From: Dokdonella_A sp036518555
GTDB taxonomy: Bacteria > Pseudomonadota > Gammaproteobacteria > Xanthomonadales > Rhodanobacteraceae
DNA: 5,669 nt
Assembly (NCBI RefSeq): GCF_036518555.1
Contig: NZ_DATDMY010000246.1
Span: forward strand, 1 to 5,669
Direction: 5' to 3'
Shown: positions 1 to 5,669 of the stretch, piece after piece
How positions within the stretch are numbered: position 1 is the stretch's first letter
Layout of the letters: each line of letters begins with the position of its first letter
The notes under the pieces: generated by a model
The model's input: the letters and a program-made list of their open reading frames with translations, nothing else
Told to the model about the DNA's origin: nothing
The model's database searches: none
Position numbers and translations under genes: made by a program

Positions 1-103
1 ATGAGTTGGAAATGGCGATCATCGATCTCATGACATCGTGGTCGAATGGCTCGGCCCCGCGCGGACCGGGACATTGGCCGAAAATTGTGGCGGAGCGCCG
101 CGC
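1..103. other. Sequence unrelated to glyS joined to the gene (possible insertion or assembly junction)
   Basis: In the glyS frame the encoded residues cease to match GlyS at about position 103-100. The stretch from 1 to 94 is about 57% GC by hand count, lower than the surrounding genes, and none of its six frames gives a product I recognise. A perfect 14-bp palindrome (GCGCCGCGCGGCGC, 95-108) spans the junction, and a small 5-bp inverted repeat (1-5 with 27-31) lies at the far end. It could be the end of an insertion sequence, a genomic rearrangement, or a chimeric contig end. I cannot identify a known element. Confidence 0.5.
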
Positions 104-1573
104 GGCGCGGCGCAGGGCGAACGGATCCTTGTTGCCGGACGGTTTCATGCCGACCGCGAAAATGCCGGCGAGCGTGTCGACGCGCTCGGCGACCGCCAGC
201 ACCTGGCCGATCCTGCCCTGCGCGATGTCGTCGCCGGCGAAGCGCGGCCGGTAGAACTCGTCGAGCGCCTGCGCGACGTCGGGACTCTCGCCACTCGCCC
301 TCGCGTAGTAGCGACCCATCGTGCCCTGCAGTTCGGGGAACTCGCCGACCATGCGCGTCATGAGGTCGCAGCGGGACAGCGCGGCAGCGCGCGTCGCGAG
401 TGCGGCATCGACATCGAGGCCGGCGTCGCGCAAGCGGTTGGCGATCACGCGCGCGAGCTCGGCCACGCGCACGGTCTTGTCCCAGACCGAGCCGAGCGCC
501 TGCTGGTAGGTGACGCTCTCGAGCGAAGGCTGGTGCGCCGCGAGCGGAACCTTGAGGTCCTCGTCGAAGAAGAACTTCGCGTCGGCGAAGCGCGGGCGGA
601 TCACGCGCTCGTAACCCTTGCGGATTTCGGCCGGGTCCTTCGATTCGATGTTCGCGATGCCGATGAAGTGCTCGGTGAGGAGGCCACCGGCCCCGAACGT
701 CGGCACGAACTTCTGGTTCGTCTCCATCGTCGTCACGAGCGCTTCCTGCGGGACCGCGAGGAACTCGCGCTCGAATGCGCAGGCGATGCCGACCGGCCAT
801 TCGGTGAGGTTCGCGATCTCGTCGAGCAGCGCATCGGACAACCGCGGCAGCGCCGAAGCCGGGGCGACGCGCGCGACTTCGTTCCGCACGCGCGCGCGGC
901 GCTCCGCCGGGTCGGCGAGCACCTTGGCGGCGCGCAAGGCGTCGAGCCAGCTGTCGGCGTCGACCACGTGCACGGGTTGCGGGTGGTGGAAGCGATGGCC
1001 GCGCGAGGTGCGGCCAGCGCGAAGGCCGAGGATCTGCGCGTCGACGACCGCGTCGCCGTGCAGCATCACGAGCCAATGCGCCGGCCGCACGAAGGTGTAG
1101 TCGTGGTCGCCCCATCGCATCGGGCGCGGAATCGGCAGCGCCTTGAGCGCGTCAGAGACGATGTCGGGCAGCAGTGCCGCGGTGGACTGGCCCGGCTTCT
1201 CGCTGCGAGCGACGAAGCGCTCGCCCTTCGCATCGGTCGTGCGCTGCAACTGATCGACGGCTAGGCCGTTCTTCGCCGCGAAACCGAGCAGCGCCGGCGT
1301 GGGTTGTCCGGCCGCGTCGATGCCGATGTTCGCGTACGGCCCGAGCACTTCGGACTTCTGCACGGGCTGCCGCGCGGCGACGCGCGGCACGAGCACGGCG
1401 AGCCGGCGCGGCGAGCAGTAGCGCCGGGCGTCGGCGAGATCGCCGGCGATGCCGCGCCTGGAGAGGCCGTCGCAGATGCCGTTCGCGAATGCGGTCGACA
1501 GCTCGTCGAGCGCCTTCGGCGGCAATTCTTCGGTGCCGAGTTCGATCAGGAGGGAAGCGTGGTCTTGGCTCAT
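2..1573 (-). CDS. glyS: Glycyl-tRNA synthetase beta subunit, partial, with an abnormal 3' end
   Basis: This is the beta subunit of the tetrameric alpha2beta2 glycyl-tRNA synthetase, which works with GlyQ to charge tRNA-Gly in the cytosol. ATG at 1573 gives the family N-terminus LLIELGTEELPPKAL (from residue 8). Further landmarks are PMRWGD (151-156), FVRPAHW shortly after, TEWP, METNQKF (283-289), RFADAKFFFDEDLK (328-341), a CDLMTRMVGEFPELQG block, and KDPFALRRAA (482-491). GlyS is normally about 690 residues and continues from that last block with a helix like LGVLR. Here residue 491 is followed by RRSATIFGQCPGPRG and no GlyS homology. The frame stays open to the window edge (524 codons), so about 200 C-terminal residues, including the tRNA-binding region, are not present. 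The gene follows glyQ after a 65-nt gap. No strong Shine-Dalgarno sequence is visible. Identity is certain; the integrity of the 3' end is not. Confidence 0.95.
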   Translation of the reverse strand, partial: MSQDHASLLIELGTEELPPKALDELSTAFANGICDGLSRRGIAGDLADARRYCSPRRLAVLVPRVAARQPVQKSEVLGPYANIGIDAAGQPTPALLGFAAKNGLAVDQLQRTTDAKGERFVARSEKPGQSTAALLPDIVSDALKALPIPRPMRWGDHDYTFVRPAHWLVMLHGDAVVDAQILGLRAGRTSRGHRFHHPQPVHVVDADSWLDALRAAKVLADPAERRARVRNEVARVAPASALPRLSDALLDEIANLTEWPVGIACAFEREFLAVPQEALVTTMETNQKFVPTFGAGGLLTEHFIGIANIESKDPAEIRKGYERVIRPRFADAKFFFDEDLKVPLAAHQPSLESVTYQQALGSVWDKTVRVAELARVIANRLRDAGLDVDAALATRAAALSRCDLMTRMVGEFPELQGTMGRYYARASGESPDVAQALDEFYRPRFAGDDIAQGRIGQVLAVAERVDTLAGIFAVGMKPSGNKDPFALRRAARRSATIFGQCPGPRGAEPFDHDVMRSMIAISNS

Positions 1574-1594
1574 GGCGGCACATTCTGGCTTGCC

Positions 1595-1617
1595 GTCATT
1601 CCCGCGCGCGGGATGAC
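1595..1617. repeat. REP-like palindrome in the glyQ-glyS gap
   Basis: GTCATTCCCGCG is followed by CGCGGGATGAC. The core CCCGCGCGCGGG (1601-1612) is a perfect 12-bp palindrome, and it is flanked by the complementary arms GTCAT (1595-1599) and ATGAC (1613-1617) with one unpaired T at 1600. The wording GTCATTCCCGCG resembles the dispersed extragenic palindromes common in xanthomonads and other proteobacteria. It sits between two co-transcribed genes, so the RNA hairpin could affect mRNA stability or attenuate glyS relative to glyQ. Copy number elsewhere in the genome cannot be seen here. Confidence 0.6.
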
Positions 1618-1638
1618 GTCGTGGTGGATCCGGGGTTC

Positions 1639-2544
1639 TCAGGCGGGCGCGGGCGTCTTGCGCAAAGCCGGGAATCCGAGCTTCTCGCGCTGCGCGAAAT
1701 ACGCCTCGGCGACCGCGCGCGAGAGCGTGCGCACGCGCAGGATGTAGCGTTGCCGCTCGGTCACGCTGATCGCGCGACGTGCGTCGAGCAGGTTGAACGT
1801 GTGGCTCGCCTTCATCACCTGCTCGTAGGCGGGCAAGGGCAGTCCCGCGTCGACGAGCCGCTTCGCCTCCGCCTCGCAGGTGTCGAACCAGTCGAGCAGC
1901 CTGGGCACGTTCGCGTGCTCGAAGTTGTAGGTGCTCTGCTCGACTTCGTTCTGGTGGAACACGTCGCCGTAGGTGACGACGCCGTGCGGCGCGCGCGTCC
2001 AGACGAGGTCGTAGACGTTGTCGACGTTCTGCAGGTACATCGCGAGACGCTCGAGGCCGTAGGTGATCTCGCCTGTGACGGGCCGGCACTCGAGGCCGCC
2101 GGCTTGCTGGAAGTAGGTGAACTGGGTCACTTCCATGCCGTTGAGCCAGACTTCCCAACCGAGTCCCCAGGCGCCGAGCGTCGGCGACTCCCAGTTGTCC
2201 TCGACGAAGCGCAGGTCGTGCACGAGCGGGTCGACGCCGAGCGCCTTCAGCGAACCGATGTAGAGGTCGAGGATGTCGTCGGGGTTCGGCTTCAGCACGA
2301 CCTGGTACTGGTAGTAGTGCTGCAGGCGGTTCGGGTTTTCGCCGTAGCGGCCGTCGGTCGGGCGGCGGGATGGCTGTACGTAGGCGGCTGCCCACGGCTC
2401 GGGGCCGATCGAGCGCAGGAACGTGGCCGGATGGAACGTGCCTGCGCCGACTTCGGTATCGAGCGGCTGGATCAGCACGCAGCCCTGTTCGGCCCAGTAG
2501 CGGTTGAGGGTCTGGATGACTTCCTGGAAGGTCGGTCCCGGCAT
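1639..2544 (-). CDS. glyQ: Glycyl-tRNA synthetase alpha subunit
   Basis: This is the catalytic alpha subunit of bacterial alpha2beta2 glycyl-tRNA synthetase, a class II enzyme that forms glycyl-adenylate and, with GlyS, loads tRNA-Gly. From ATG at 2544 the product is 301 residues, close to the usual ~300. It shows YWAEQGCVLIQPLD (16-29), GAGTFHPATFLR (33-44), QPSRRPTDGRYGENPNRLQH (57-76), the FVEDNWESPTLGAWGLGWE block (113-131), and the class II motif 3 segment GLERLAMYL (from 163). No key segment is missing. The frame stays open upstream to a GTG at 2625, with another ATG at 2607. A start at 2544 is chosen because family members begin only a few residues before TFQ. A GGAG at about 12 nt before 2607 keeps that longer form possible. 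glyS follows 65 nt downstream. Confidence 0.97.
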   Translation of the reverse strand: MPGPTFQEVIQTLNRYWAEQGCVLIQPLDTEVGAGTFHPATFLRSIGPEPWAAAYVQPSRRPTDGRYGENPNRLQHYYQYQVVLKPNPDDILDLYIGSLKALGVDPLVHDLRFVEDNWESPTLGAWGLGWEVWLNGMEVTQFTYFQQAGGLECRPVTGEITYGLERLAMYLQNVDNVYDLVWTRAPHGVVTYGDVFHQNEVEQSTYNFEHANVPRLLDWFDTCEAEAKRLVDAGLPLPAYEQVMKASHTFNLLDARRAISVTERQRYILRVRTLSRAVAEAYFAQREKLGFPALRKTPAPA

Positions 2545-2629
2545 GCGTGGCTCGTCGGTCTGTGCAAGAAGCGCGGTCGCGGCGGGGCCGCGCCCTCGAA
2601 GGTTCATCAAGCGCGGGCACTCCACGCGG

Positions 2630-2646
2630 CGGTACAGCCCGTACCG
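2630..2646. promoter_or_regulatory. Hairpin in the glyQ leader
   Basis: CGGTAC (2630-2635) and GTACCG (2641-2646) are perfect 6-bp complementary arms around a 5-nt loop. It lies upstream of glyQ in the divergent region and would be in the 5' untranslated leader if transcription starts near 2671. There is no T-run after it on the minus strand, so it is not a clear intrinsic terminator. A role in attenuation or RNA stability is a guess. Confidence 0.4.
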
Positions 2647-2676
2647 GGTTCACGAAGTGCCTCGGGAAAAGCGCGC

Positions 2677-2685
2677 TAGTATAAC
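2677..2685 (+). promoter_or_regulatory. Possible -10 region for the GspE-like ATPase gene
   Basis: The plus strand reads TAGTATAAC about 30 nt before the ATPase start codon, and either TAGTAT or TATAAC could act as a -10 box. No convincing -35 box lies at normal spacing: TTCACG at 2649-2654 is too far away. It overlaps the candidate glyQ -10 on the other strand, so divergent transcription may compete here. Confidence 0.25.
2678..2683 (-). promoter_or_regulatory. Possible -10 box for glyQ
   Basis: On the minus strand this reads TATACT, which matches five of six bases of the sigma-70 -10 consensus, and it sits in the only AT-rich spot of the divergent gap. No good -35 box is seen 16-18 nt upstream, so the call is tentative. 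It would give a leader of about 65 to 130 nt depending on which glyQ start is used. Confidence 0.35.
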
Positions 2686-2712
2686 GGCGGATACCCCTGA
2701 CGGACCCGCATC

Positions 2713-4527
2713 ATGGCCAGCGTGACCCAGCTCCCGGGCGCCCCGAAGCCGCATGCGCTCGGCCTGCATCGCCGCCTCGACCTCGACGAGACGCTCGCGG
2801 CGCTCGTCGGCGACGGCCTGCTCAGCGAGGGTGATGCGAAGCGCGTCCGCGCGGACATCCGGACCGCGCGCGGGCGCAGCGAACTGCACCCGCTCGTGCT
2901 CGTGGCGAATCTCAAGCTCGTCGACCAGCGCCAGCCGGACAAGCCGCTCAGCCTCGAGGTGCTCACCCAGTGGCTCGCGGTGAAGGCGGGCCTGCCCTAT
3001 CTCAAGATCGATCCGATGAAGGTCGATGTCGCGAGCGTGACCCAGGTGATCAGCCATGCATATGCGCAGCGCTATCGCATCCTGCCGGTCGCGGTCAGCG
3101 AGATGCAGGTGGTGTTCGCCACGCCGGAGCCGTTCGACACGCGCTGGCTCTCGGACCTCGGGCACATCCTGCGCCGCGACATACAGCGCGTCGTCGCGAG
3201 CCCGCTCGACGTCAACCGCTACCTCGCCGAGTGGTGGAGCGTGCAGCGCTCGATCCAGCGCGCGAAGGACGCCAAGAGCGATGCCCACGACGGCCGCGCG
3301 ATCCTCAATTTCGAACAGCTCGTCGAACTCGGCAAGACCGGCGAAGTCGGGGCGGACGACCGCCACGTCGTGCACATCGTCGACTGGCTGCTGCAGTACG
3401 CGTTCGAGCAGCGCGCATCGGACATCCATCTCGAACCGCGGCGCGACATGAGCAACATGCGCTTCCGCATCGACGGCGTCATGCACAAGGTGTTCGAATT
3501 GCCGACGCCGGTGATGACCGCGGTGACGTCGCGCATCAAGATCCTCGGGCGCATGGACGTGGCCGAGAAGCGTCGCCCGCAGGACGGGCGCATCAAGACG
3601 CGCTCCCAGGGCGGCCGCGAGGTCGAACTGCGGCTGTCGACGATGCCGACCGCGTTCGGCGAGAAGGTCGTCATGCGCATCTTCGACCCCGACATCGTCG
3701 TCAAGGAGTTCCGCCAGCTCGGCTTCTCGCCCGCGGAAGAGACGATCTGGCGCGGGATGGTCGAGCGCCCGCACGGCATCGTGCTCGTGACCGGCCCGAC
3801 CGGTTCGGGCAAGACCACGACGCTCTACTCGACGCTCAAGCACCTCGCCACGCCCGATCTGAACGTCTGCACGGTCGAAGACCCGATCGAAATGGTCTCG
3901 CCCGAGTTCAACCAGATGCAGGTGCACCAGGCGATCGACCTCGATTTCGCGGCCGGCGTGCGCACGCTGCTGCGCCAGGACCCCGACATCATCATGGTCG
4001 GGGAGATCCGCGACCTCGAGACCGCGCAGATGGCCGTGCAGGCATCGCTCACGGGCCACCTCGTGCTGTCCACACTGCACACCAACGATGCGCCGAGCGC
4101 GATCACGCGCCTGCTCGACCTCGGCGTACCGAACTATCTGATCCAGTCCACCGTGACCGGCATCGTCGCGCAGCGCCTCGTGCGCACGCTGTGTCCGCAC
4201 TGCAAGGCGGAGGCGCCGCTCGACGTTCAGGCATGGGCCGCCCTCACGCATCGCTGGCCGCTCGCGCCGCCGGCGAAGTACTACGTCCCGAAGGGGTGCC
4301 TCGAATGCCGCAAGACCGGCTTCCTCGGTCGAACCGGCATCTACGAGATGCTGCGCATCACCCCGGCCGTGCGCGCGCTGATCCAGTCCGACATGAACCT
4401 CGCGAAGCTCGCCGAAACCGCTTATGCGGAAGGCATGCAGCCGCTGCGCGCATCCGCGGCGGCCCAGGTCGCGCGCGGCGTCACCACGATTTCCGAAGTG
4501 GTCAATGTCCTGCCGCCGATCGACTGA
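2713..4527 (+). CDS. GspE/PilB/PulE-family secretion or type IV pilus assembly ATPase
   Basis: This 604-residue cytoplasmic ATPase is of the kind that powers type II secretion or type IV pilus extension by acting on an inner-membrane platform protein. The C-terminal engine is complete: ASDIHLEP (235-242), RIDG (252-255), AEKRRPQDGR (284-293), Walker A GPTGSGKTT (361-369, Lys367), Asp box TVEDPIE (387-393), Walker B IIMVGE (426-431, Glu431), and His box TGHLVLSTLHTN (447-458). The tetracysteine zinc motif is intact (C494, C497, C529, C532) and is followed by GFLGRTGIYE, which is typical of GspE/PilB and absent from PilT retraction ATPases. The first ~180 residues look like a diverged T2SS-E/MshEN N-domain without a clear RLG motif. 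Neither gspF/pilC nor other secretion genes are adjacent, so whether it is a PilB, a GspE or another paralogue is undecided. The Shine-Dalgarno is weak. An amidotransferase gene overlaps its 3' end. Confidence 0.93.
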   Translation: MASVTQLPGAPKPHALGLHRRLDLDETLAALVGDGLLSEGDAKRVRADIRTARGRSELHPLVLVANLKLVDQRQPDKPLSLEVLTQWLAVKAGLPYLKIDPMKVDVASVTQVISHAYAQRYRILPVAVSEMQVVFATPEPFDTRWLSDLGHILRRDIQRVVASPLDVNRYLAEWWSVQRSIQRAKDAKSDAHDGRAILNFEQLVELGKTGEVGADDRHVVHIVDWLLQYAFEQRASDIHLEPRRDMSNMRFRIDGVMHKVFELPTPVMTAVTSRIKILGRMDVAEKRRPQDGRIKTRSQGGREVELRLSTMPTAFGEKVVMRIFDPDIVVKEFRQLGFSPAEETIWRGMVERPHGIVLVTGPTGSGKTTTLYSTLKHLATPDLNVCTVEDPIEMVSPEFNQMQVHQAIDLDFAAGVRTLLRQDPDIIMVGEIRDLETAQMAVQASLTGHLVLSTLHTNDAPSAITRLLDLGVPNYLIQSTVTGIVAQRLVRTLCPHCKAEAPLDVQAWAALTHRWPLAPPAKYYVPKGCLECRKTGFLGRTGIYEMLRITPAVRALIQSDMNLAKLAETAYAEGMQPLRASAAAQVARGVTTISEVVNVLPPID

Positions 4528-5254
4528 GCGAGCCTCTGCTCGATTCCTGATCGTCCAGACCGGCACCACGCTGCCGCAGGTGCGCGCGCGACACGGCGAC
4601 TTTCCGGACTGGTTCCGCCGCGGCCTCGGCCTGCACCGGCGCGACGTCGACGTGGTGCGGGCGCACGCCGGCGAGGCATTGCCGGACCCGCACGGATATG
4701 CAGCCGCAGTGGTGACGGGCTCGCCGGCGATGGTGAGCGAGCGCCTGCCCTGGAGCGAAGGTGCGGCAGGTTGGCTGCGTGACGCGGTCGCACGGGGCTT
4801 GCCGATTCTCGGCGTCTGCTACGGCCACCAGTTGCTGGCGCACGCGCTCGGCGGTCGCGTCGACTACCATGCGCGCGGTCGTGAGATCGGTACGGTCGGC
4901 ATCGAGCGCCTCGCCGCTGCCGACGCCGACGCGCTGCTGTCCTCGGCTCCGGCGCGCTTCGCGGCGCATGCGTCGCACCAGCAGAGCGTGCTCGAACTGC
5001 CGGACGGCGCCGTCGTCCTTGCGCGCTCGGCGCACGACCCGCATCACGCGGTGCGTTACGCGCCGCGGGTCTGGGGCCTGCAATTCCATCCGGAATTCAG
5101 CGTCGACATCATGCGCGGGTACCTTCGAGCCCGCCCTCGCGCGGCCAACGGCGACTGCCCGGCCGAATGCTGTCCGGCGCGGGAACACGCGCCCGCGCCG
5201 GCGGCCCGCCGGCTCCTGCGCCGTTTTCGGGCGATCGCTCTGGCTTGCCCCTAG
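4505..5254 (+). CDS. Class I glutamine amidotransferase (GuaA-like)
   Basis: This is a stand-alone class I glutamine amidotransferase of about 249 residues, of the type annotated as GMP synthase-like. Such domains release ammonia from glutamine; the acceptor of this subgroup is not known to me. Counting from ATG 4505, the nucleophile elbow GVCYGHQLLAHALGG places Cys105, and WGLQFHPEF places His195 and Glu197, so the catalytic triad is complete. FLIVQTG near the N-terminus and RARHGDFPDWF are typical of the family, as is VTGSPAMVSERLPWSE. There is no ATP pyrophosphatase domain, so it is not GuaA itself. The only in-frame ATG near the homology start is 4505, which overlaps the ATPase gene by 23 nt and implies translational coupling; a non-standard start nearer 4547 cannot be excluded. 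The C-terminus keeps RRLLRRF, but the segment before it is unusually rich in Cys, Pro and Ala. Confidence 0.88.
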   Translation: MSCRRSTERASARFLIVQTGTTLPQVRARHGDFPDWFRRGLGLHRRDVDVVRAHAGEALPDPHGYAAAVVTGSPAMVSERLPWSEGAAGWLRDAVARGLPILGVCYGHQLLAHALGGRVDYHARGREIGTVGIERLAAADADALLSSAPARFAAHASHQQSVLELPDGAVVLARSAHDPHHAVRYAPRVWGLQFHPEFSVDIMRGYLRARPRAANGDCPAECCPAREHAPAPAARRLLRRFRAIALACP

Positions 5255-5262
5255 CGAATGCT

Positions 5263-5286
5263 CGAGCCGTCCTCGCGACGGGCTCG
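5263..5286. terminator. Hairpin between convergent genes, possible bidirectional terminator
   Basis: CGAGCCGTC (5263-5271) and GACGGGCTCG (5277-5286) pair over nine base pairs with one bulged G at 5280 and a 5-nt loop. It lies 9 nt after the amidotransferase stop and 18 nt beyond the stop of the opposing small gene, a typical place for a shared terminator. Neither side has a T-run, so Rho-independent termination is uncertain. Confidence 0.5.
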
Positions 5287-5303
5287 GCCCTCCCCCGGTC
5301 CCC

Positions 5304-5519
5304 TTACTTGCGCGCGCGACCCGCGCGGCGGATCGCTGCGAGCGGATCGCCGAGCTTGAGGCCCGACAGGTAGTCGCTGATCGCCTCGTTGGTGACGTCG
5401 TACAGCGGCCGGCCCATGACCGCGGCGGCGGCCTTGAGGCTGTCGCGCACGCGCTTGGAGACGCGCAGGCTGGCATCGCGCGCGTCGTCGGATTCTGCCG
5501 CAACTGTGGACTTCTTCAT
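5304..5519 (-). CDS. Small ribbon-helix-helix-like protein (putative DNA-binding regulator or antitoxin)
   Basis: This 71-residue protein starts at ATG 5519, chosen because GGGAGAG sits just upstream as a strong Shine-Dalgarno; in-frame codons further upstream lie in non-coding-looking sequence. After a polar N-terminus (MKKSTVAAESDDARD), the middle reads as a short strand ASLRVS (about 16-21), a helix KRVRDSLKAAAAVMG, and a second helix YDVTNEAISDYL. This order and the hydrophobic spacing match the ribbon-helix-helix fold of CopG/Arc/ParD-type proteins. The C-terminus is basic (AAIRRAGRARK). Such proteins act as dimers on short repeated DNA words and often repress their own promoter. Repeats of that kind lie upstream (5539-5641). 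No toxin gene is visible on either side, although the region past 5641 is cut off. The fold is inferred from pattern only. Confidence 0.7.
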   Translation of the reverse strand: MKKSTVAAESDDARDASLRVSKRVRDSLKAAAAVMGRPLYDVTNEAISDYLSGLKLGDPLAAIRRAGRARK

Positions 5520-5538
5520 GTTCTCTCCCGGCACCGGT

Positions 5539-5578
5539 GTGTAACCGCACTTTATTTTGACTGTTTTAGAAGTGTAAC
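5539..5578. repeat. Direct repeats GTGTAAC, candidate operator sites
   Basis: The heptamer GTGTAAC occurs at 5539-5545 and 5572-5578, on the same strand and 33 bp apart, close to three helical turns. One copy coincides with the putative -35 box and the other lies between the -10 box and the start codon of the small RHH-like gene. This placement would suit autorepression, but binding is inferred. Confidence 0.4.
5549..5577 (-). promoter_or_regulatory. Possible promoter of the small RHH-like gene
   Basis: On the minus strand TAAAGT (plus positions 5549-5554) matches four of six bases of the -10 consensus and stands 17 nt from TTACAC (5572-5577) in the -35 position. The -35 match is poor. The region is the most AT-rich of the window, which supports a promoter nearby more than these exact boxes. 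Confidence 0.3.
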
Positions 5579-5618
5579 TGTGATTCGGGGGCGACCGATA
5601 GGGCCGGGCGGCCAACTG

Positions 5619-5641
5619 TGTGACGTTTTGTGACCAAAACG
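5619..5641. repeat. Paired TGTGAC words and CGTTTTG/CAAAACG inverted repeat
   Basis: TGTGAC occurs at 5619-5624 and 5629-5634, exactly 10 bp apart, which puts both copies on the same face of the helix. Overlapping them, CGTTTTG (5624-5630) and CAAAACG (5635-5641) form a perfect 7-bp inverted repeat around TGAC. No T-run follows on either strand, so it looks more like a protein-binding site than a terminator. It may control the small gene at 5304-5519 or an unseen gene to the right. The last 28 bases (5642-5669) are GC-rich and hold nothing I recognise. Confidence 0.45.
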
Positions 5642-5669
5642 AGTCGAGGCCGCCTCCGCCGGGCGCCTG

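Noticed and set aside
38..1264. Long plus-strand open frame (408 codons) opposite glyS
   Set aside because: It is antisense to a well-conserved glyS, and its composition (rich in Arg, Ala, Glu, Val, Asp) is what the reverse complement of high-GC coding sequence yields. No domain is recognisable.
1152..1583. Minus-strand 143-codon frame starting 10 nt before glyS
   Set aside because: It is glyS read in the wrong frame; the correct frame from 1573 gives clear GlyS motifs.
1174..2679. 501-codon plus-strand open frame opposite the glyS start and glyQ
   Set aside because: It spans two genuine genes and their gap on the other strand, starts with an Arg/Ser/Ala-rich stretch and shows no family motif. 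It is a high-GC shadow.
2545..2712. Possible riboswitch or T-box ahead of glyQ
   Set aside because: Only one 6-bp hairpin is visible, with no T-box sequence, no glycine riboswitch core and no terminator T-run.
2970..4550. 526-codon plus-strand open frame within the ATPase gene in another frame
   Set aside because: It is Arg/Ala/Pro/His-rich without motifs and wholly overlaps the proven frame.
2650..4569. 639-codon minus-strand open frame opposite the ATPase gene
   Set aside because: The sense strand encodes a complete ATPase with all motifs. The antisense product is a low-complexity run of Arg, His, Asp, Val and Leu typical of mirrored codon usage.
5104..5254. Possible frameshift in the amidotransferase C-terminus because of the odd Cys/Pro/Ala-rich stretch
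   Set aside because: The recognisable RRLLRRF segment is reached in the same frame, at a distance that fits the family as I remember it, so no frameshift is needed.
4502..5503. 333-codon minus-strand open frame opposite the amidotransferase
   Set aside because: It overlaps a gene with a complete Cys-His-Glu triad and has no recognisable features.

Overview
The window comes from a GC-rich proteobacterium. The wording of the GlyQ and GlyS proteins and of the amidotransferase suggests a gammaproteobacterium, most likely Xanthomonadales (Lysobacterales) or a close relative. This is a judgement from memory of family sequences, not a search result.

Layout, left to right. (1) About 1-2544, minus strand: the glyQ-glyS operon for the two-subunit glycyl-tRNA synthetase. 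glyQ is complete. glyS begins at 1573 and follows the family well down to about position 101. There the homology stops abruptly inside the most conserved C-terminal block, next to a 14-bp perfect palindrome, and the last ~95 bases are lower in GC and unrelated to GlyS. The 65-nt glyQ-glyS gap holds a REP-like palindrome. (2) 2545-2712: a divergent control region with a leader hairpin for glyQ and weak promoter-like boxes. (3) 2713-5254, plus strand: a complete GspE/PilB/PulE-type secretion or pilus assembly ATPase, overlapped at its 3' end by a class I glutamine amidotransferase of the GuaA-like type. (4) 5255-5303: a hairpin between convergent genes. (5) 5304-5519, minus strand: a 71-residue protein that looks like a ribbon-helix-helix DNA binder. 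Its AT-rich upstream region (5520-5641) carries repeated GTGTAAC/TGTGAC words and a perfect inverted repeat, which could be operators.

How the genes fit together. GlyQ and GlyS form one enzyme that charges tRNA-Gly. The ATPase and the amidotransferase are very probably co-transcribed and translationally coupled, but no pilus or type II secretion partner gene is present, so this is an orphan ATPase whose machine must lie elsewhere. The small RHH-like gene appears to be an independent, possibly autoregulated unit. No clearly new multi-gene system is visible. The points most worth checking are the broken end of glyS, the operator-like repeats of the small gene, and the pairing of an orphan ATPase with an amidotransferase.
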